This document shows, piece after piece, positions 7,785-17,920 of a stretch of DNA of 64,000 nucleotides; within the stretch, counting starts at the first letter, position 1, and every line of letters begins with the position of its first letter. The stretch comes from Nitrospirota bacterium (GTDB lineage Bacteria > Nitrospirota > Nitrospiria > Nitrospirales > Nitrospiraceae): assembly GCA_030684575.1 (NCBI GenBank), contig JAUXVD010000023.1, forward strand, positions 186,001-250,000, read 5' to 3'. Under the pieces are notes generated by a model, which saw only the letters and a program-made list of their open reading frames with translations, did no database searches and was not told where the DNA came from. The position numbers and the translations under genes were made by a program.

Positions 7785-8021
7785 ATGCCGATGATCTGTC
7801 TGGCTGAGCCGCAGAATATGGGTGAGCTGGCGATGGTCACGAGTTTGCTGGAGGGCAGCGGTATCGCGTATCTGCTTGAGAATGAACATGTCAGCAGCTT
7901 GTATCCGGGACTCCCCATTCTGAACTCGCGTGTCATGATCGACGAGCGCGATCGGCTTGCTGCGAACGTGCTGTTGAGCCGGTTGCGGCTGGACGTGCGT
8001 GATGTGTCGGGACAGGCGTAA
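7785..8021 (+). CDS. DUF2007-family putative signal-transducing protein
   Basis: The 78-residue protein matches the DUF2007 pattern: a start MICLAEPQNMGELAMVTSLLEGSGIAYL, then a turn with a surface strand (LPILNSRVMI) and a helix DERDRLAANVLLSRL. These small ferredoxin-like folds are annotated as putative signal transducers and often sit next to membrane enzymes; no biochemical role is established. It converges with the BamE-like gene, whose stop is 7 bp away. Confidence 0.72.
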   Translation: MPMICLAEPQNMGELAMVTSLLEGSGIAYLLENEHVSSLYPGLPILNSRVMIDERDRLAANVLLSRLRLDVRDVSGQA

Positions 8022-8028
8022 TCGAGGA

Positions 8029-8499
8029 CTAGCGCTGGGGCCTGGGGGCATGGGGGTTCGACGGAGTTTGAATGGGGAGGCGTTCACCGGACCCTTGAAA
8101 CCATCCGCCGATGAGACGGCCTTCTTCGATGTAGAGATAGCGGTGCTTCACCGTCGCGGCATTTTCCCAATCTTCAAAAATCCATTCTTCGCGGCGGAGG
8201 CCTTCTTTGGTGAAGGTGGTGTTGATCGTTTGGGGGCCTCCCCAGGCCTCTAATACCTGTTCTTTGGACATGCCGACCATGACGCGATGTTCTGCGATAT
8301 GTTTTTGAAAATCAGGGTCTTTGAGTTGCGCGATGAGCGGCCAGACCACCATGAGAAACATGAAGATTCCAAGCCCCGCATAAATCATGAGTCGAACGGG
8401 GCGTCGGCGGATAAAGGGTGTCTGTTCTGTGAGATCGGGGGATGAGGCGTTCATCGGTTCTTGGGTGGCGGCAGTCGTGTGATCCATGATGGTGAGCAT
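8029..8499 (-). CDS. single-pass membrane protein with a BamE/SmpA-like domain
   Basis: The protein has 156 residues from ATG 8499, or 152 from ATG 8487; neither has a clear ribosome site. A cytoplasmic basic segment (FIRRRPVR) precedes one transmembrane helix (residues about 36-59). The outer part carries HRVMVGMSKEQVLEAWGGPQTINTTFTKEG and a following strand REEWIF, the pattern of the SmpA/OmlA (BamE-like) fold. Here the anchor is a membrane helix rather than a lipobox. It probably faces the periplasm; the partner is unknown. Confidence 0.6.
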   Translation of the reverse strand: MLTIMDHTTAATQEPMNASSPDLTEQTPFIRRRPVRLMIYAGLGIFMFLMVVWPLIAQLKDPDFQKHIAEHRVMVGMSKEQVLEAWGGPQTINTTFTKEGLRREEWIFEDWENAATVKHRYLYIEEGRLIGGWFQGSGERLPIQTPSNPHAPRPQR

Positions 8500-8594
8500 G
8501 GTAGCAATGTGAATCGGAGAGAGTCAAGGAAGCAGGACTGTTTGCGTCAATTTAATCAATAAGATGTGAGTAATCGGTCGAGATCGGTATACTG

Positions 8595-9197
8595 ATGGAG
8601 ATGCGTCCATTCTGCCATGACACGATTCCTCGTGGTCAGCGAGGCTCACTTCTGCTCAATGGCAGTGCGGTTATTATTGTCGGCATCTTTCTCCTCTGGA
8701 TTAGTAGCTTCCTGTTGCCGGAGTTCGCGTCTGCCACGATCATCTATTCCTATATCGATGAACGAGGCACGGCAGTCATGACGGACAACTACGAGACCAT
8801 TCCCGAACGGTATCGTCCGAAGGTTCAGGCGACAGAACATGCTCCCCAAGCCGCCACCAATCATTCGACAGCGGTGCGGCTCCAGCAGTCGGTATTCGAT
8901 TGGGTACAGGTTGCTCGTGCGCAACTCGGTACATTCACGCCAAGTATTTCTGGATTGACCCCCTATCAGTCCCACGTGCTGACCGTCGGTGGCCTCGTTG
9001 GGGTGGTATGTCTGTTGGCCAGACTGTTTGCGCGAAGCCAAGCTATCCGCTTCCTCTCTCTCTGGTGCTTGGTCCTGTTGGGTTTGACCGTGCCTGTCTT
9101 GCTCTTTACGTCCCAAGGTTCCGCATTGGATCTCTTCACAGGTCAGGCGGTAAAAGCCCACGAGCAACAGCAGGACCGTCTCCAGCGTCTTCCCTAA
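8595..9197 (+). CDS. membrane protein with N-terminal DUF4124-like domain
   Basis: A signal or anchor helix (residues about 23-45) is followed by IIYSYIDERGTAVMTDNYETIPERYR, the typical DUF4124 pattern in which an aromatic-Asp-Glu-Gly turn precedes TDN. Two hydrophobic segments follow near residues 128-145 and 150-172. The substrate or partner is unknown; DUF4124 proteins are usually exported. The DNA upstream includes TATACT right before the ATG, but without a matching -35 element at the right spacing. It converges with the exported protein at 9240-10055. Confidence 0.6.
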   Translation: MEMRPFCHDTIPRGQRGSLLLNGSAVIIVGIFLLWISSFLLPEFASATIIYSYIDERGTAVMTDNYETIPERYRPKVQATEHAPQAATNHSTAVRLQQSVFDWVQVARAQLGTFTPSISGLTPYQSHVLTVGGLVGVVCLLARLFARSQAIRFLSLWCLVLLGLTVPVLLFTSQGSALDLFTGQAVKAHEQQQDRLQRLP

Positions 9198-9239
9198 TTT
9201 TCCCTGAACATCGCGTGGAGTCGTGACACCCAGTCGTGG

Positions 9240-10055
9240 CTAATCCGCGTACTTGGGAAGAGGAATCTTTTTGACGGTGGGCACCTGAGGGGTCAGTTGG
9301 TGTTGGGAGAATTCACGCGAGTAGGGATTCAGAATGGGTTCATGCGTATGCCGCTGGCGTTGCTTCACGAGGTCGATACTTTGCGTGCCGATTTCCATTC
9401 GATCGACGAGTGACTTGGACGTGAGGGGATCGGGCAGGCCTTGTAACGAAAACAGTTGATAGGCCAGGCTCCATTCGAGTGTATCCTTCGCGGCCTCTTT
9501 TACAATAAATCGAGCCTGTGGAGACGAAGCGCCCTTGAATAGCAGGATCCAGATGTTCGATCGGAATGAGGGAGCGGCGGGGGTCTCAGACGGGTGAAAC
9601 TCCGGGACCAGTGCCGGGATCTTGGAGAGGGGAACGGCCGGAGAAAACTCGATATCGACGAGCCGAACGAAGAGGGTTCGGTTGTCGCTTTCGTCGTTGG
9701 GATCGAAGGTGAAACTGAACGAGTAGCGGATCTCGATGCCCTCACGTGTCACGGTGTAGACATCCTCGCCGTTTTCCGGGGAAACGAGCTTCCGAAAATA
9801 CTTCTCCCAATCGGTGATGTCGTAATAGGTGAAGACACGCAGCGCGGATTTTCGATCCCGTACCGCCTGTGGCATACCGAGTTGTTGATGGAGTTCCGCT
9901 TGTGTCAGCCCGAGGTACCCATCCTCAAAATAGGGCGACGCGAAGGCTAGGGAGGGGTGGAGCCAGATGCCGGTAACCGAGGCCAGCGCGACGAGAAACG
10001 AGAGAATGGAATGGGACGCATCACGCAGGAGCACAGTGTCTCTCCAGCTAGTCAC
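9240..10055 (-). CDS. exported hypothetical protein, 271 aa
   Basis: A signal peptide ends near residue 40 (LAFASPYFE). The mature part begins YLGLTQAELHQQLGMPQAVRDRKSALRVFTYYDI, which resembles the BamE/SmpA-type motif in which GLTxxELxxxLGxP starts the fold. A region rich in aromatic residues and Arg follows, ending in a Pro/Lys-rich tail. No enzyme motif is visible. It is divergent from metH, and the 133 bp between them holds a plausible metH promoter. Confidence 0.58.
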   Translation of the reverse strand: MTSWRDTVLLRDASHSILSFLVALASVTGIWLHPSLAFASPYFEDGYLGLTQAELHQQLGMPQAVRDRKSALRVFTYYDITDWEKYFRKLVSPENGEDVYTVTREGIEIRYSFSFTFDPNDESDNRTLFVRLVDIEFSPAVPLSKIPALVPEFHPSETPAAPSFRSNIWILLFKGASSPQARFIVKEAAKDTLEWSLAYQLFSLQGLPDPLTSKSLVDRMEIGTQSIDLVKQRQRHTHEPILNPYSREFSQHQLTPQVPTVKKIPLPKYAD

Positions 10056-10107
10056 GGCATGGTATCGGCGGATTCCCGTCCTGTCAAGGCACGATGAACG
10101 GGATTGC

Positions 10108-10137
10108 TTGCTGGCGCCGGAACCGCTCGGTTATGAT
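10108..10137 (+). promoter_or_regulatory. possible sigma70 promoter of metH
   Basis: TTGCTG (10108-10113) and TATGAT (10132-10137) are spaced by 18 bp, about 50 bp before the metH ATG. No cobalamin or SAM riboswitch fold was recognised in the short leader. Confidence 0.45.
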
Positions 10138-10188
10138 GGCGATTGTTTTTTTGTCATTGAGACGTAGTCGATCACGGAGACAGGTGAT

Positions 10189-13100
10189 ATGAGTGCAAAG
10201 TTAGAAGCCCTGCTGCAGCAACGTATTCTCGTCCTCGACGGGGCGATGGGGACCATGATCCAACAGCGGAAACTGGACGAGGCGGCGTTTCGGGGCGAGC
10301 GATTCAAAGACTGGAAGCAGGATCAAAAGGGACACAACGATCTGCTGAACCTCACGCAGCCGGCCATCATCGAGGAGATTCATCGCCAGTACTTCGAGGC
10401 CGGCGCCGATATCGTGGAAACGAATACGTTCAATGCCCAAGCCATTTCTCTGGCCGACTACGGCATGGAGTCCTTGGCCTACGAGATTGCGCGGGCTGGA
10501 GGGGAATGTGCGAGGCGTGCGGCGGCACAGGTCATGGCGTCGACGCCTGGTCGGTCCTGCTTTGTGGCCGGGGCCATCGGTCCCACGACGAAAACCTCGT
10601 CGATTTCAACCGATGTCAATAATTCAGCGGCACGCGGCACGACCTACGACGAACTGGTGACGGTGTACTACGAGCAGGTTCGCGGCTTAGTGGACGGCGG
10701 CGTCGACATTTTATTGGTCGAAACCATTTTCGATACGCTCAATGCGAAAGCCGCGTTCTTTGCCATCGATACGTTTTTTGAGGATCGCCATGTGAAGCTT
10801 CCCATCATGGCGTCGGTGACGTTTATTCAAGCCGGCAGCAACCGCGGGGTCACGGGCCAAACCATTGAAGCCTTTTGGAATTCGATCTCTCATGTGCCGT
10901 TGCTCAGCGTCGGCATCAACTGCGCATTAGGGCCCAGGGAAATGCGTCCCTTAATTGAGGAGCTCTCAGGCCTGGCCCCCATCTATGTGAGCAGCCATCC
11001 GAATGCCGGACTGCCGAATCCGTTGCTGCCGACGGGATTTCCTGAGACGCCAGACAGTCTGGCGCCCCAATTGAAAGAATGGGCGCAGACCGGCTGGCTG
11101 AATATCGTGGGCGGCTGTTGTGGGACGACACCGGGGCACATCAAGATGATTGCCGAGGCCGTCCGGGGTATTCCTCCGCGCGTCCCGCAGCCCGTCGAGC
11201 CCTATACCAGGCTCAGCGGGTTGGAAGCGGTCACCCTGCGGCCTGAATCGAACTTCGTGAATATCGGTGAACGAACCAACGTCACGGGGTCACCGGCTTT
11301 TTCTAAACTGATTCTGGCTGGCGAGTATGAAGCGGCGCTCTCGGTGGCGCGGCAACAGGTCGAGGGGGGCGCTCAGATTATCGACATCAATATGGATGAA
11401 GGCATGCTCGATTCCCAGGCTGCCATGGAAAAATTTCTACGGTTGGTCGCCTCGGAACCGGATATCACTCGCGTTCCCATCATGGTGGATAGTTCGAAGT
11501 GGGACATTCTGGAGATGGGCCTGAAGAATATCCAGGGTAAGCCGGTCGTCAACAGCATCAGCCTCAAGGAAGGCGAAGCCAAGTTTCTCCATCAGGCGAA
11601 GTTGGTCCATCGCTATGGGGCGGCAGTGGTGGTCATGGCGTTCGATGAGCGTGGCCAGGCCGATACCTACGAGCGCAAGATCGAAGTCTGTGAGCGGGCC
11701 TATCGCCTCCTCACGGAGCATATTGGATTTCCCGCCCAGGACATCATCTTCGATCCGAATATCCTGACGGTGGCGACCGGTATCGAGGAGCACAACAATT
11801 ACGCGGTGAACTTCCTCGAAGCGACGCGCTGGATCAAGCAACATCTTCCGCTCGCGAACGTCAGCGGCGGCGTCAGCAATATATCCTTCTCGTTCCGCGG
11901 CAACAATCGCGTGCGCGAGGCAATGCATGCGGCATTCCTTTATCACGCCATCAAGGCTGGTCTGGACATGGGGATCGTGAACGCCGGACAGTTGGCGGTG
12001 TACGAGGAGATTCCCAAGGATTTGTTGGAACTGGTGGAAGACGTGCTGTTGAACCGTAGGCCGGATGCGACGGAGCGGTTGGTGACCTTTGCCGAGACCG
12101 TTAAACAATTGGGTAAGGTGGCAGTCAAAGACGATGAGTGGCGTTCAGGCACAGTCGAGGAGCGACTCTCCCATGCGTTGGTGAAAGGTGTGACCGACTA
12201 TATCGAGCAGGATATCGAAGAGGCTCGTCTGCAGTATGCGAAGCCGCTGCATGTGATCGAGGGACCTCTGATGGCCGGAATGAACATCGTCGGGGACCTC
12301 TTCGGGGCCGGCAAGATGTTTTTGCCGCAAGTGGTCAAGAGCGCGCGTGTCATGAAAAAGGCCGTGGCCTACCTGATGCCCTTCATGGAGGAGGAGAAGC
12401 TCAAGTCGGGAGCCTCAAGTTCGAATGGAAAAATTTTACTCGCCACGGTGAAGGGCGACGTGCACGACATCGGGAAGAACATTGTCGGAGTAGTCCTGGG
12501 CTGTAATAACTACGAGGTGATCGATCTTGGGGTGATGGTGCCCTGCGAGAAAATCCTAGCTGCCGCACGCGAGCATGGGGTTGCGATCATCGGGTTGAGT
12601 GGATTGATCACCCCGTCACTCGACGAAATGGCCCATGTGGCCCGCGAGTTAAAGCGCGAGGGTTTTGATCTGCCGCTGCTGATCGGCGGTGCGACCACGA
12701 GCAAGGCCCATACGGCCGTCAAGATAGCCCCTGGCTATCACCATTCTGTGGTGCATGTGCTGGATGCCTCCAGAGCAGTGGGTGTCGTCGGGAGTCTGGT
12801 CAATGCCGAATTGCGGGGCGAGTTTGCCAAGACGGTTCGCGCAGATTACGATTCGATCCGTCAGATCCATCACGACAAGGGGGCGAAAACCCTCTGGACG
12901 TTGGCCAAGGCGCGAGCCAATCGGTTCGAATCCAATTGGGCCGAGGTCGATATCCCAAAGCCGGTCTTCACGGGGATCAAGACCTTGCCGCAGCAACCGT
13001 TGGATCAACTCATTCCCTACATCGATTGGTCGCCTTTTTTTCACACGTGGGAATTGCGTGGACGTTACCCGTCTATTTTTGACGATCCAGTCGTAGGGCC

Positions 13101-13878
13101 AAAGGCGAAAGAATTGCATGACGACGCGTTAGCCTTGCTCCGGAAGATTGTGGAGCAACGGCTCTTCACCGCCAACGGGGTCTACGGCTTTTTCCCTGCC
13201 AACAGTGTGGAAGACGATATTGAGATCTACCGCGATGAACAGCGGACGACGGTCTTGACGACCATTCATACCCTGCGTCAGCAGTCGGAGAAGCCACAGG
13301 GGCAACCGAGTTTCGCGCTGGCGGATTTTATCGTGCCGAAAAAGTCAGGCCGGGCGGATTACGTTGGAGGCTTTGCCGTGACGACGGGAATCGGGGTCGA
13401 TCTCTTGTGTCAGGAGTTCGAACGAGACCACGACGACTATAATTCCATCATGGCCAAAGCTCTGGCCGATCGCCTCGCCGAAGCCTTTGCCGAATATCTC
13501 CATAAGCAGGCGCGTGATGCGTGGGGGTACGGCACAGAAGAGACGTTGTCGGCTGAGGATTTGATCCGTGAGAAATATCGAGGTATTCGACCGGCACCAG
13601 GCTATCCTGCCTGTCCCGATCATACAGAGAAGCGGTTACTCTTCGACCTCCTCTCTGCAGAACAGCAGACAGGCATTACCTTGACGGAAAGTTTCGCCAT
13701 GTGGCCGGCGGCCTCGGTCAGTGGATTCTACTTTGCGCATCCAGACGCCAGATATTTTGCGGTGGGGAAGATTGGGAAGGATCAGGTGCTCGACTATCAG
13801 GTGCGAAAGGGCATGCCGCTTTCAGCACTCGAACGATGGTTGGGGCCGAACCTGAACTATGAACCCACTGGTGGATAG
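10189..13878 (+). CDS. metH: cobalamin-dependent methionine synthase MetH
   Basis: MetH transfers a methyl group from 5-methyltetrahydrofolate to homocysteine through methylcobalamin. At 1229 residues it has the complete E. coli-type architecture. The homocysteine domain (about 1-325) has GINCALGP and VGGCCGTTP supplying the zinc cysteines. The folate domain (about 355-610) starts [12 protein letters not shown]. The cobalamin cap lies at about 645-740. The B12 domain holds DVHDIGKN with the cobalt ligand His759, GLSGLITPS and GGATTS. The C-terminal SAM-binding reactivation domain (about 900-1215) contains [19 protein letters not shown] precedes the ATG. It is a direct consumer of the cobalamin made or salvaged by the 29-45 kb genes. 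Confidence 0.97.
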   Translation: MSAKLEALLQQRILVLDGAMGTMIQQRKLDEAAFRGERFKDWKQDQKGHNDLLNLTQPAIIEEIHRQYFEAGADIVETNTFNAQAISLADYGMESLAYEIARAGGECARRAAAQVMASTPGRSCFVAGAIGPTTKTSSISTDVNNSAARGTTYDELVTVYYEQVRGLVDGGVDILLVETIFDTLNAKAAFFAIDTFFEDRHVKLPIMASVTFIQAGSNRGVTGQTIEAFWNSISHVPLLSVGINCALGPREMRPLIEELSGLAPIYVSSHPNAGLPNPLLPTGFPETPDSLAPQLKEWAQTGWLNIVGGCCGTTPGHIKMIAEAVRGIPPRVPQPVEPYTRLSGLEAVTLRPESNFVNIGERTNVTGSPAFSKLILAGEYEAALSVARQQVEGGAQIIDINMDEGMLDSQAAMEKFLRLVASEPDITRVPIMVDSSKWDILEMGLKNIQGKPVVNSISLKEGEAKFLHQAKLVHRYGAAVVVMAFDERGQADTYERKIEVCERAYRLLTEHIGFPAQDIIFDPNILTVATGIEEHNNYAVNFLEATRWIKQHLPLANVSGGVSNISFSFRGNNRVREAMHAAFLYHAIKAGLDMGIVNAGQLAVYEEIPKDLLELVEDVLLNRRPDATERLVTFAETVKQLGKVAVKDDEWRSGTVEERLSHALVKGVTDYIEQDIEEARLQYAKPLHVIEGPLMAGMNIVGDLFGAGKMFLPQVVKSARVMKKAVAYLMPFMEEEKLKSGASSSNGKILLATVKGDVHDIGKNIVGVVLGCNNYEVIDLGVMVPCEKILAAAREHGVAIIGLSGLITPSLDEMAHVARELKREGFDLPLLIGGATTSKAHTAVKIAPGYHHSVVHVLDASRAVGVVGSLVNAELRGEFAKTVRADYDSIRQIHHDKGAKTLWTLAKARANRFESNWAEVDIPKPVFTGIKTLPQQPLDQLIPYIDWSPFFHTWELRGRYPSIFDDPVVGPKAKELHDDALALLRKIVEQRLFTANGVYGFFPANSVEDDIEIYRDEQRTTVLTTIHTLRQQSEKPQGQPSFALADFIVPKKSGRADYVGGFAVTTGIGVDLLCQEFERDHDDYNSIMAKALADRLAEAFAEYLHKQARDAWGYGTEETLSAEDLIREKYRGIRPAPGYPACPDHTEKRLLFDLLSAEQQTGITLTESFAMWPAASVSGFYFAHPDARYFAVGKIGKDQVLDYQVRKGMPLSALERWLGPNLNYEPTGG

Positions 13879-13917
13879 TTCAGGCGAAGATTGCTCGTGG
13901 ACTGGTTCAACAGTCTA

Positions 13918-14427
13918 TTATGACACTGCGGCAAGGACTTTTGCCTGCGTCGGTGTGCCGATCGCAGCGGTCAGCGCCGTCCTCACCTGCCGATACCGTT
14001 CCTCAGCCCACCGATTCACGTCGTCTGAATCAGTAAAGACCAATTCCCAGGCCTTCGCGGCATCCAACATCAACAGTTTGTGCGGCTGAGTATTGCCAGG
14101 CAGGTAGACCACGAGCACCGCGGATTTTCCCGTCAGGCTGATATCGGTAAACACATGCAGCATGGCGCCATCAGGCAACGTGATATCGCGAGATGCGGCT
14201 TCCACGAGTGGATGGTAGAGCCGTTGAAGAAATTGCGACGTCACTTCGTAGGGGTTTGTCGTACTGAGGAGGCGTGGATTGGGTTTCTCTCCAAACAGGT
14301 TCTCGGTTAGATAGGTGGCTGCCTCCCAGGTCGGCATCGTGCCCGATGTCACCAAGGCTTCGCAGAGGTAGGCAATCCAATTGCGTGTCGCGGCTTGTTT
14401 GCGCGCAGAAATCGTCTTCTTTGCCAT
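13918..14427 (-). CDS. hypothetical protein, 169 aa
   Basis: The frame runs from ATG 14427 and converges on metH, with 39 bp between the stops. The N-terminus is basic (MAKKTISARKQAATRNW); the rest is a soluble mixed alpha/beta protein with strands such as MLHVFTDISL and SAVLVVYLPG. No family was recognised. There is no signal peptide, and no operon partner on its strand within 130 bp. Confidence 0.6.
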   Translation of the reverse strand: MAKKTISARKQAATRNWIAYLCEALVTSGTMPTWEAATYLTENLFGEKPNPRLLSTTNPYEVTSQFLQRLYHPLVEAASRDITLPDGAMLHVFTDISLTGKSAVLVVYLPGNTQPHKLLMLDAAKAWELVFTDSDDVNRWAEERYRQVRTALTAAIGTPTQAKVLAAVS

Positions 14428-14563
14428 GGTCGGCTGACCTTTCGCGGGCGTGAGATGGTGGGGTACAGGATCTGGAAATCAGCGTGGGTATCTGTACCGA
14501 TCGAGCTGAGGGAAGTATATCGGCGGGTAGAAAGCCGGTCAACGAAATGACGGAAACGGATAC

Positions 14564-15706
14564 TTATGATTCGGGAACGATTCCGGGCGATGCAGGGTCG
14601 GCATACCGGTCGTGAATGCGCTTGATGTCTTCCATCGAGGCAAAGAAGATATCGAGCAGTTCGGGGTCGAAATGTTCACCGCGATGTTTGCTCATGAGTT
14701 CGACGGCGTGATCAAGGGTGAAGGCTGGCTTGTAGACCCGTTGTGTGGTGAGTGCATCGAACGCATCGGCAATGGCCGCGATCCGTCCTTCGATGGGAAT
14801 CGCTTCGCCTTTGAGCTTTCGTGGATAGCCATTCCCATCCCAGCGTTCATGGTGAGTCCAGGCAATTAAGGCTGCCACTTTGAGGATTTCCGCATCCGAT
14901 CCGTCGAGGATGCGATAGCCGATTTCTGCATGTTGCGAGATGACGTCGAACTCTTCCGGCGTGAACTTCCCAGGCTTCAGGAGCACATGGTCCGGCGTTC
15001 CGATTTTTCCGATGTCATGCATCGGACTGGCGGTGCGGATCAACTCACAGCGTTCCGCTGAGAGCCCATATTTTCTGGCGAGCAATTCGCAATAGTGGCT
15101 CATGCGATGAATATGCTGGGCCGTGGCGCCGTCCCGGTATTCTGCGGCGATGGCCAGCCGTTGAATCGTTTCTTCTCGCGAGAGGCGCAATTCTTTTTCG
15201 CTGCGTTCGAGCCATTCGAGCGCTTGCTGCAGCGCCATCGTCCTGGTTCGCACGATGTCTTCGAGGTTCTCTCGTTGAAGACGGTTTTCCACCTCCAGGC
15301 GGCGGCGACGGAGGGCATTTGCGACATCGATCAAGACTTCATTGGACTCAAACGGCTTGACGATGTACCCGAAGGCGCCGATGTCTAACGCAGCATTTGC
15401 CAGCACGGAGCTATCGAGGCCGGTCACCATGATGACGGCGGTCGAGGGATACTGGCTCAGGATATTACGGACCAGATCCATGCCCGACTCGCCGGGCATA
15501 TTTACATCGCACAACAGCAAGGCAAAAGGTTGTTCTTCCATTTTCGCACGTGCGTCGCGCGCATCGGACGCCAGCACCGTTTCGTAGCCATGTGTCTGCA
15601 GCATATATCCCAACAGCCGACGAATGGGCTCTTCGTCATCGACGATCAGGATGCGTTTAAGTTCAAGAAGGGTTTGCTGGCTTGGTCGGTCAAGAAGTAG
15701 CGTCAT
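14564..15706 (-). CDS. response regulator with HD-GYP phosphodiesterase output
   Basis: An N-terminal receiver (about residues 18-132) has the acidic pocket DD at 23-24, phospho-acceptor D67 and conserved K117. A short coiled segment precedes an HD-GYP domain (about 180-370) with HD at 230-231 in HDIGKIG, then THHERWDGNGYP. The key residues of an active c-di-GMP phosphodiesterase are present. This RpfG-like layout hydrolyses c-di-GMP when the receiver is phosphorylated. No kinase is adjacent. It contrasts with the HD-GYP protein at 57698, where key residues are altered. Confidence 0.92.
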   Translation of the reverse strand: MTLLLDRPSQQTLLELKRILIVDDEEPIRRLLGYMLQTHGYETVLASDARDARAKMEEQPFALLLCDVNMPGESGMDLVRNILSQYPSTAVIMVTGLDSSVLANAALDIGAFGYIVKPFESNEVLIDVANALRRRRLEVENRLQRENLEDIVRTRTMALQQALEWLERSEKELRLSREETIQRLAIAAEYRDGATAQHIHRMSHYCELLARKYGLSAERCELIRTASPMHDIGKIGTPDHVLLKPGKFTPEEFDVISQHAEIGYRILDGSDAEILKVAALIAWTHHERWDGNGYPRKLKGEAIPIEGRIAAIADAFDALTTQRVYKPAFTLDHAVELMSKHRGEHFDPELLDIFFASMEDIKRIHDRYADPASPGIVPES

Positions 15707-16112
15707 AATGTGTACGGTCTGGTTGTGTGTGTGGTGATGGAAAAGATTGCCTAGGTCCAGTGAATGGTCGTTACCGTTTTCGATGTCCAGGAGGCTCTAG
15801 AGAACAGTAACGGCATGTGCACCTTTTGTGCCATCATATTGCGAAAAGCCCGCACTGCCAGCCCCTGACAACGGATGGCATCTTTATGACCGAGAAGGAG
15901 CGGAATGATGCGCTGTGACCGCATTTGAGCGGAGAGCCTGGGCATGGCATACGCGGCTTGGATGGAGTACTCAGCTGGTGTGCGAAAAGAGCTGTACAGA
16001 TTTCGCCGATCACACCGTGTATTTTTGTACAAATCGACGAGAGGAATGACCAAATGCATACAGTCGTTCCTCTCGATTCCAGTTGTCGCGTGGGGGTGCC
16101 AGGCCGGTTTCA
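15707..16112. other. gene-free region with regulatory-looking palindromes
   Basis: No convincing gene is seen; short frames here lack ribosome sites and family resemblance. Two TGTACA palindromes (15993-15998 and 16026-16031) are spaced 33 bp start to start, about three helical turns. A 13 bp inverted repeat follows (16038-16050 with 16063-16075, one G-U pair, 12 nt loop). These could be operator sites or a structured leader between the HD-GYP gene and the rph promoter. Confidence 0.45.
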
Positions 16113-16142
16113 TTGCGATTTCGCCGGGCCTTCACTTATAAT
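16113..16142 (+). promoter_or_regulatory. sigma70-type promoter of rph
   Basis: TTGCGA (16113-16118) and TATAAT (16137-16142) are separated by 18 bp, 28 bp before the rph start codon, which is itself preceded by AGGAG. Confidence 0.68.
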
Positions 16143-16170
16143 GCGCCACATCACATAACAGGAGTCACCA

Positions 16171-16914
16171 ATGAGCAGTGCAGCAGGATTATTACGTGTC
16201 GATGGGCGGCGAAAAGATCAATTGCGTCCGGTAAAGGTCACGCGAAATTTCATTAAGCATGCCGAAGGATCGGTGTTAATTGAAATGGGCGATACCAAAG
16301 TCATTTGTACGGCTTCGATTGAAGAGAAGGTGCCTCCCTTTCTGAAGGGGAAAGGGCAAGGATGGGTGACGGCAGAGTATTCGATGCTCCCTCGTTCGAC
16401 CCACGACCGATCTCCGCGTGAAGCGGTCAAAGGCAAACAAAGCGGTAGAACGTTAGAAATTCAACGTCTTGTCGGGCGAGCCCTCCGAGCCGTGACCGAT
16501 ATGGGGCAGATGGGAGAGCGGTCGATCTGGCTCGATTGCGACGTGATTCAAGCCGACGGCGGGACCAGAACCGCCTCCATTACAGGAGCCTTCATTGCGT
16601 TAGCCGATGCCTTCTCCTCGCTCAAGAAGAAGGGGCTAATCAAGAAACGTCCATTGACGGATTATCTGGCCGCGATCAGCGTCGGGAAGGTGGGCGGGGA
16701 AATCCTGCTCGATCTCGCCTATACCGAAGATTCGATGGCCGATGTCGATATGAACGTCGTCATGACGGGGCAGGGGCGCTATGTCGAAGTGCAAGGCACT
16801 GCAGAACGGACCCCCTTTGCCAAGTCTGAAATGGATGAGTTCATGGCGGTCGGATGGAGCGGGATTCAGACCCTCACCGCGCTACAGAAGGATCTGATCG
16901 GGGAATTGGAATAG
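16171..16914 (+). CDS. rph: ribonuclease PH
   Basis: RNase PH trims tRNA 3' ends phosphorolytically. The 247-residue protein has the family pattern throughout: [51 protein letters not shown], the [14 protein letters not shown]-like segment with the phosphate-binding Arg, [19 protein letters not shown] and the C-terminal [11 protein letters not shown]. Length is normal. AGGAG precedes the ATG by 7 nt. rdgB follows after 10 bp, the common rph-rdgB pairing. Confidence 0.96.
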   Translation: MSSAAGLLRVDGRRKDQLRPVKVTRNFIKHAEGSVLIEMGDTKVICTASIEEKVPPFLKGKGQGWVTAEYSMLPRSTHDRSPREAVKGKQSGRTLEIQRLVGRALRAVTDMGQMGERSIWLDCDVIQADGGTRTASITGAFIALADAFSSLKKKGLIKKRPLTDYLAAISVGKVGGEILLDLAYTEDSMADVDMNVVMTGQGRYVEVQGTAERTPFAKSEMDEFMAVGWSGIQTLTALQKDLIGELE

Positions 16915-16924
16915 GGTAGAGGCG

Positions 16925-17557
16925 ATGATCCGTGAATTGGTGCTCGCCACTCGCAACCGGCATAAAGTCATGGAACTCGTCGCCCTCTTGCGCGATCTGG
17001 GTATCACGACACGCAGCCTCGATGAGTTTCCCGATGCACCGGACGTGGTCGAAGACGGGACCACGTGTGAGGCCAATGCGATCAAGAAAGCGCGTGCGAT
17101 CGCCGAGTTCACAGGGTTGCCGGCGGTCGCCGACGATACGGGGCTCGAAGTGGACGCACTCGGCGGGCGACCCGGCGTCTATGCCGCCCGGTATGCCGGC
17201 GAAGACGCCACCTACGAAGACAATTGCCGGAAGTTGCTGCGAGAATTGACGGGCGTGCCTCGTGAACGACGAACCGCCCGCTTTCTCACCGTTGCCGCCC
17301 TCGCCCTTCCATCTGGCGAAGTACAAGTGGCACAAGGCATCTTGGACGGCACGATCACAGAAGAGGCCAGTGGCGCGTTAGGGTTCGGATACGATCCCGT
17401 GTTTTTCGTCTCGGAACTCGGGAAGACCTTGGCACAGATCTCCGCAGATCAAAAAAACACCATCAGTCATCGCGCCAAAGCCTTCACGCACATGCGCGAC
17501 ATTCTGAAAGCGCTGAATGCTGAATGCGCAGTGCTAAGCCCGTGCAAGGATTCGTGA
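16925..17557 (+). CDS. rdgB: non-canonical purine NTP pyrophosphatase (RdgB/HAM1)
   Basis: This housekeeping enzyme hydrolyses dITP, ITP and XTP to monophosphates. Signatures are LATRNRHKVMEL at the N-terminus, VEDGTTCEANAIKKA, VADDTGLEVDALGGRPGVYAARY and the C-terminal GFGYDPVFF with ISHRAKA. The last residues are encoded by a degenerate repetitive tract (GCTGAATGCTGAATG near 17519). The original 3' end may therefore have been extended by a repeat expansion; the enzyme core is intact. It is co-transcribed with rph. Confidence 0.95.
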   Translation: MIRELVLATRNRHKVMELVALLRDLGITTRSLDEFPDAPDVVEDGTTCEANAIKKARAIAEFTGLPAVADDTGLEVDALGGRPGVYAARYAGEDATYEDNCRKLLRELTGVPRERRTARFLTVAALALPSGEVQVAQGILDGTITEEASGALGFGYDPVFFVSELGKTLAQISADQKNTISHRAKAFTHMRDILKALNAECAVLSPCKDS

Positions 17558-17920
17558 TCGCTGCCGCTCAGCGCTCAGGACTCAGCATGTTGAAACGGGC
17601 GAGGCGTCGCGCCACCCGATAGGGCGCATATCTTGAGATTGCAGTACAGGGGATTGCTCCAGTCGTTGACGACCAGGGCAATCCCCTTGCTATTTCTGGT
17701 TCCGCCATCCTTCGACATCATCTCGGCGGAGCTGACTATCGGCATGATCATAGAAGGGGGCGTCTTCAAGCCCGCCAACCTCGCCGCACAGTTTCAGTAG
17801 TTCCCTCTGAGATAGTCCACACTGAATGATTTTCTGTTTGATCGTCATGGCCGCGATACGTTCAGCTATCGTCAAAGGATGTCTGCCGACCGCCTTTAGC
17901 GTTGCCCATCGCGAGATTAA
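17558..17920. other. left edge of the Rhs island: gene-poor segment with a strong nested hairpin
   Basis: No convincing gene is seen. Overlapping minus-strand frames of 67 and 78 residues lack recognisable domains and ribosome sites. A perfect 10 bp inverted repeat (AGGGGATTGC at 17648-17657, GCAATCCCCT at 17678-17687) encloses a second stem (GTCG/CGAC), giving a 40 nt two-step hairpin. The Rhs homology begins at about 17921, with a stop codon immediately before it, so this segment interrupts or replaces the upstream part of the rhs gene. Confidence 0.5.

Noticed and set aside
15751-16113. Minus-strand frame of 120 residues upstream of rph
   Set aside because: No ribosome site or recognisable domain, and it covers palindromic sites that look regulatory.
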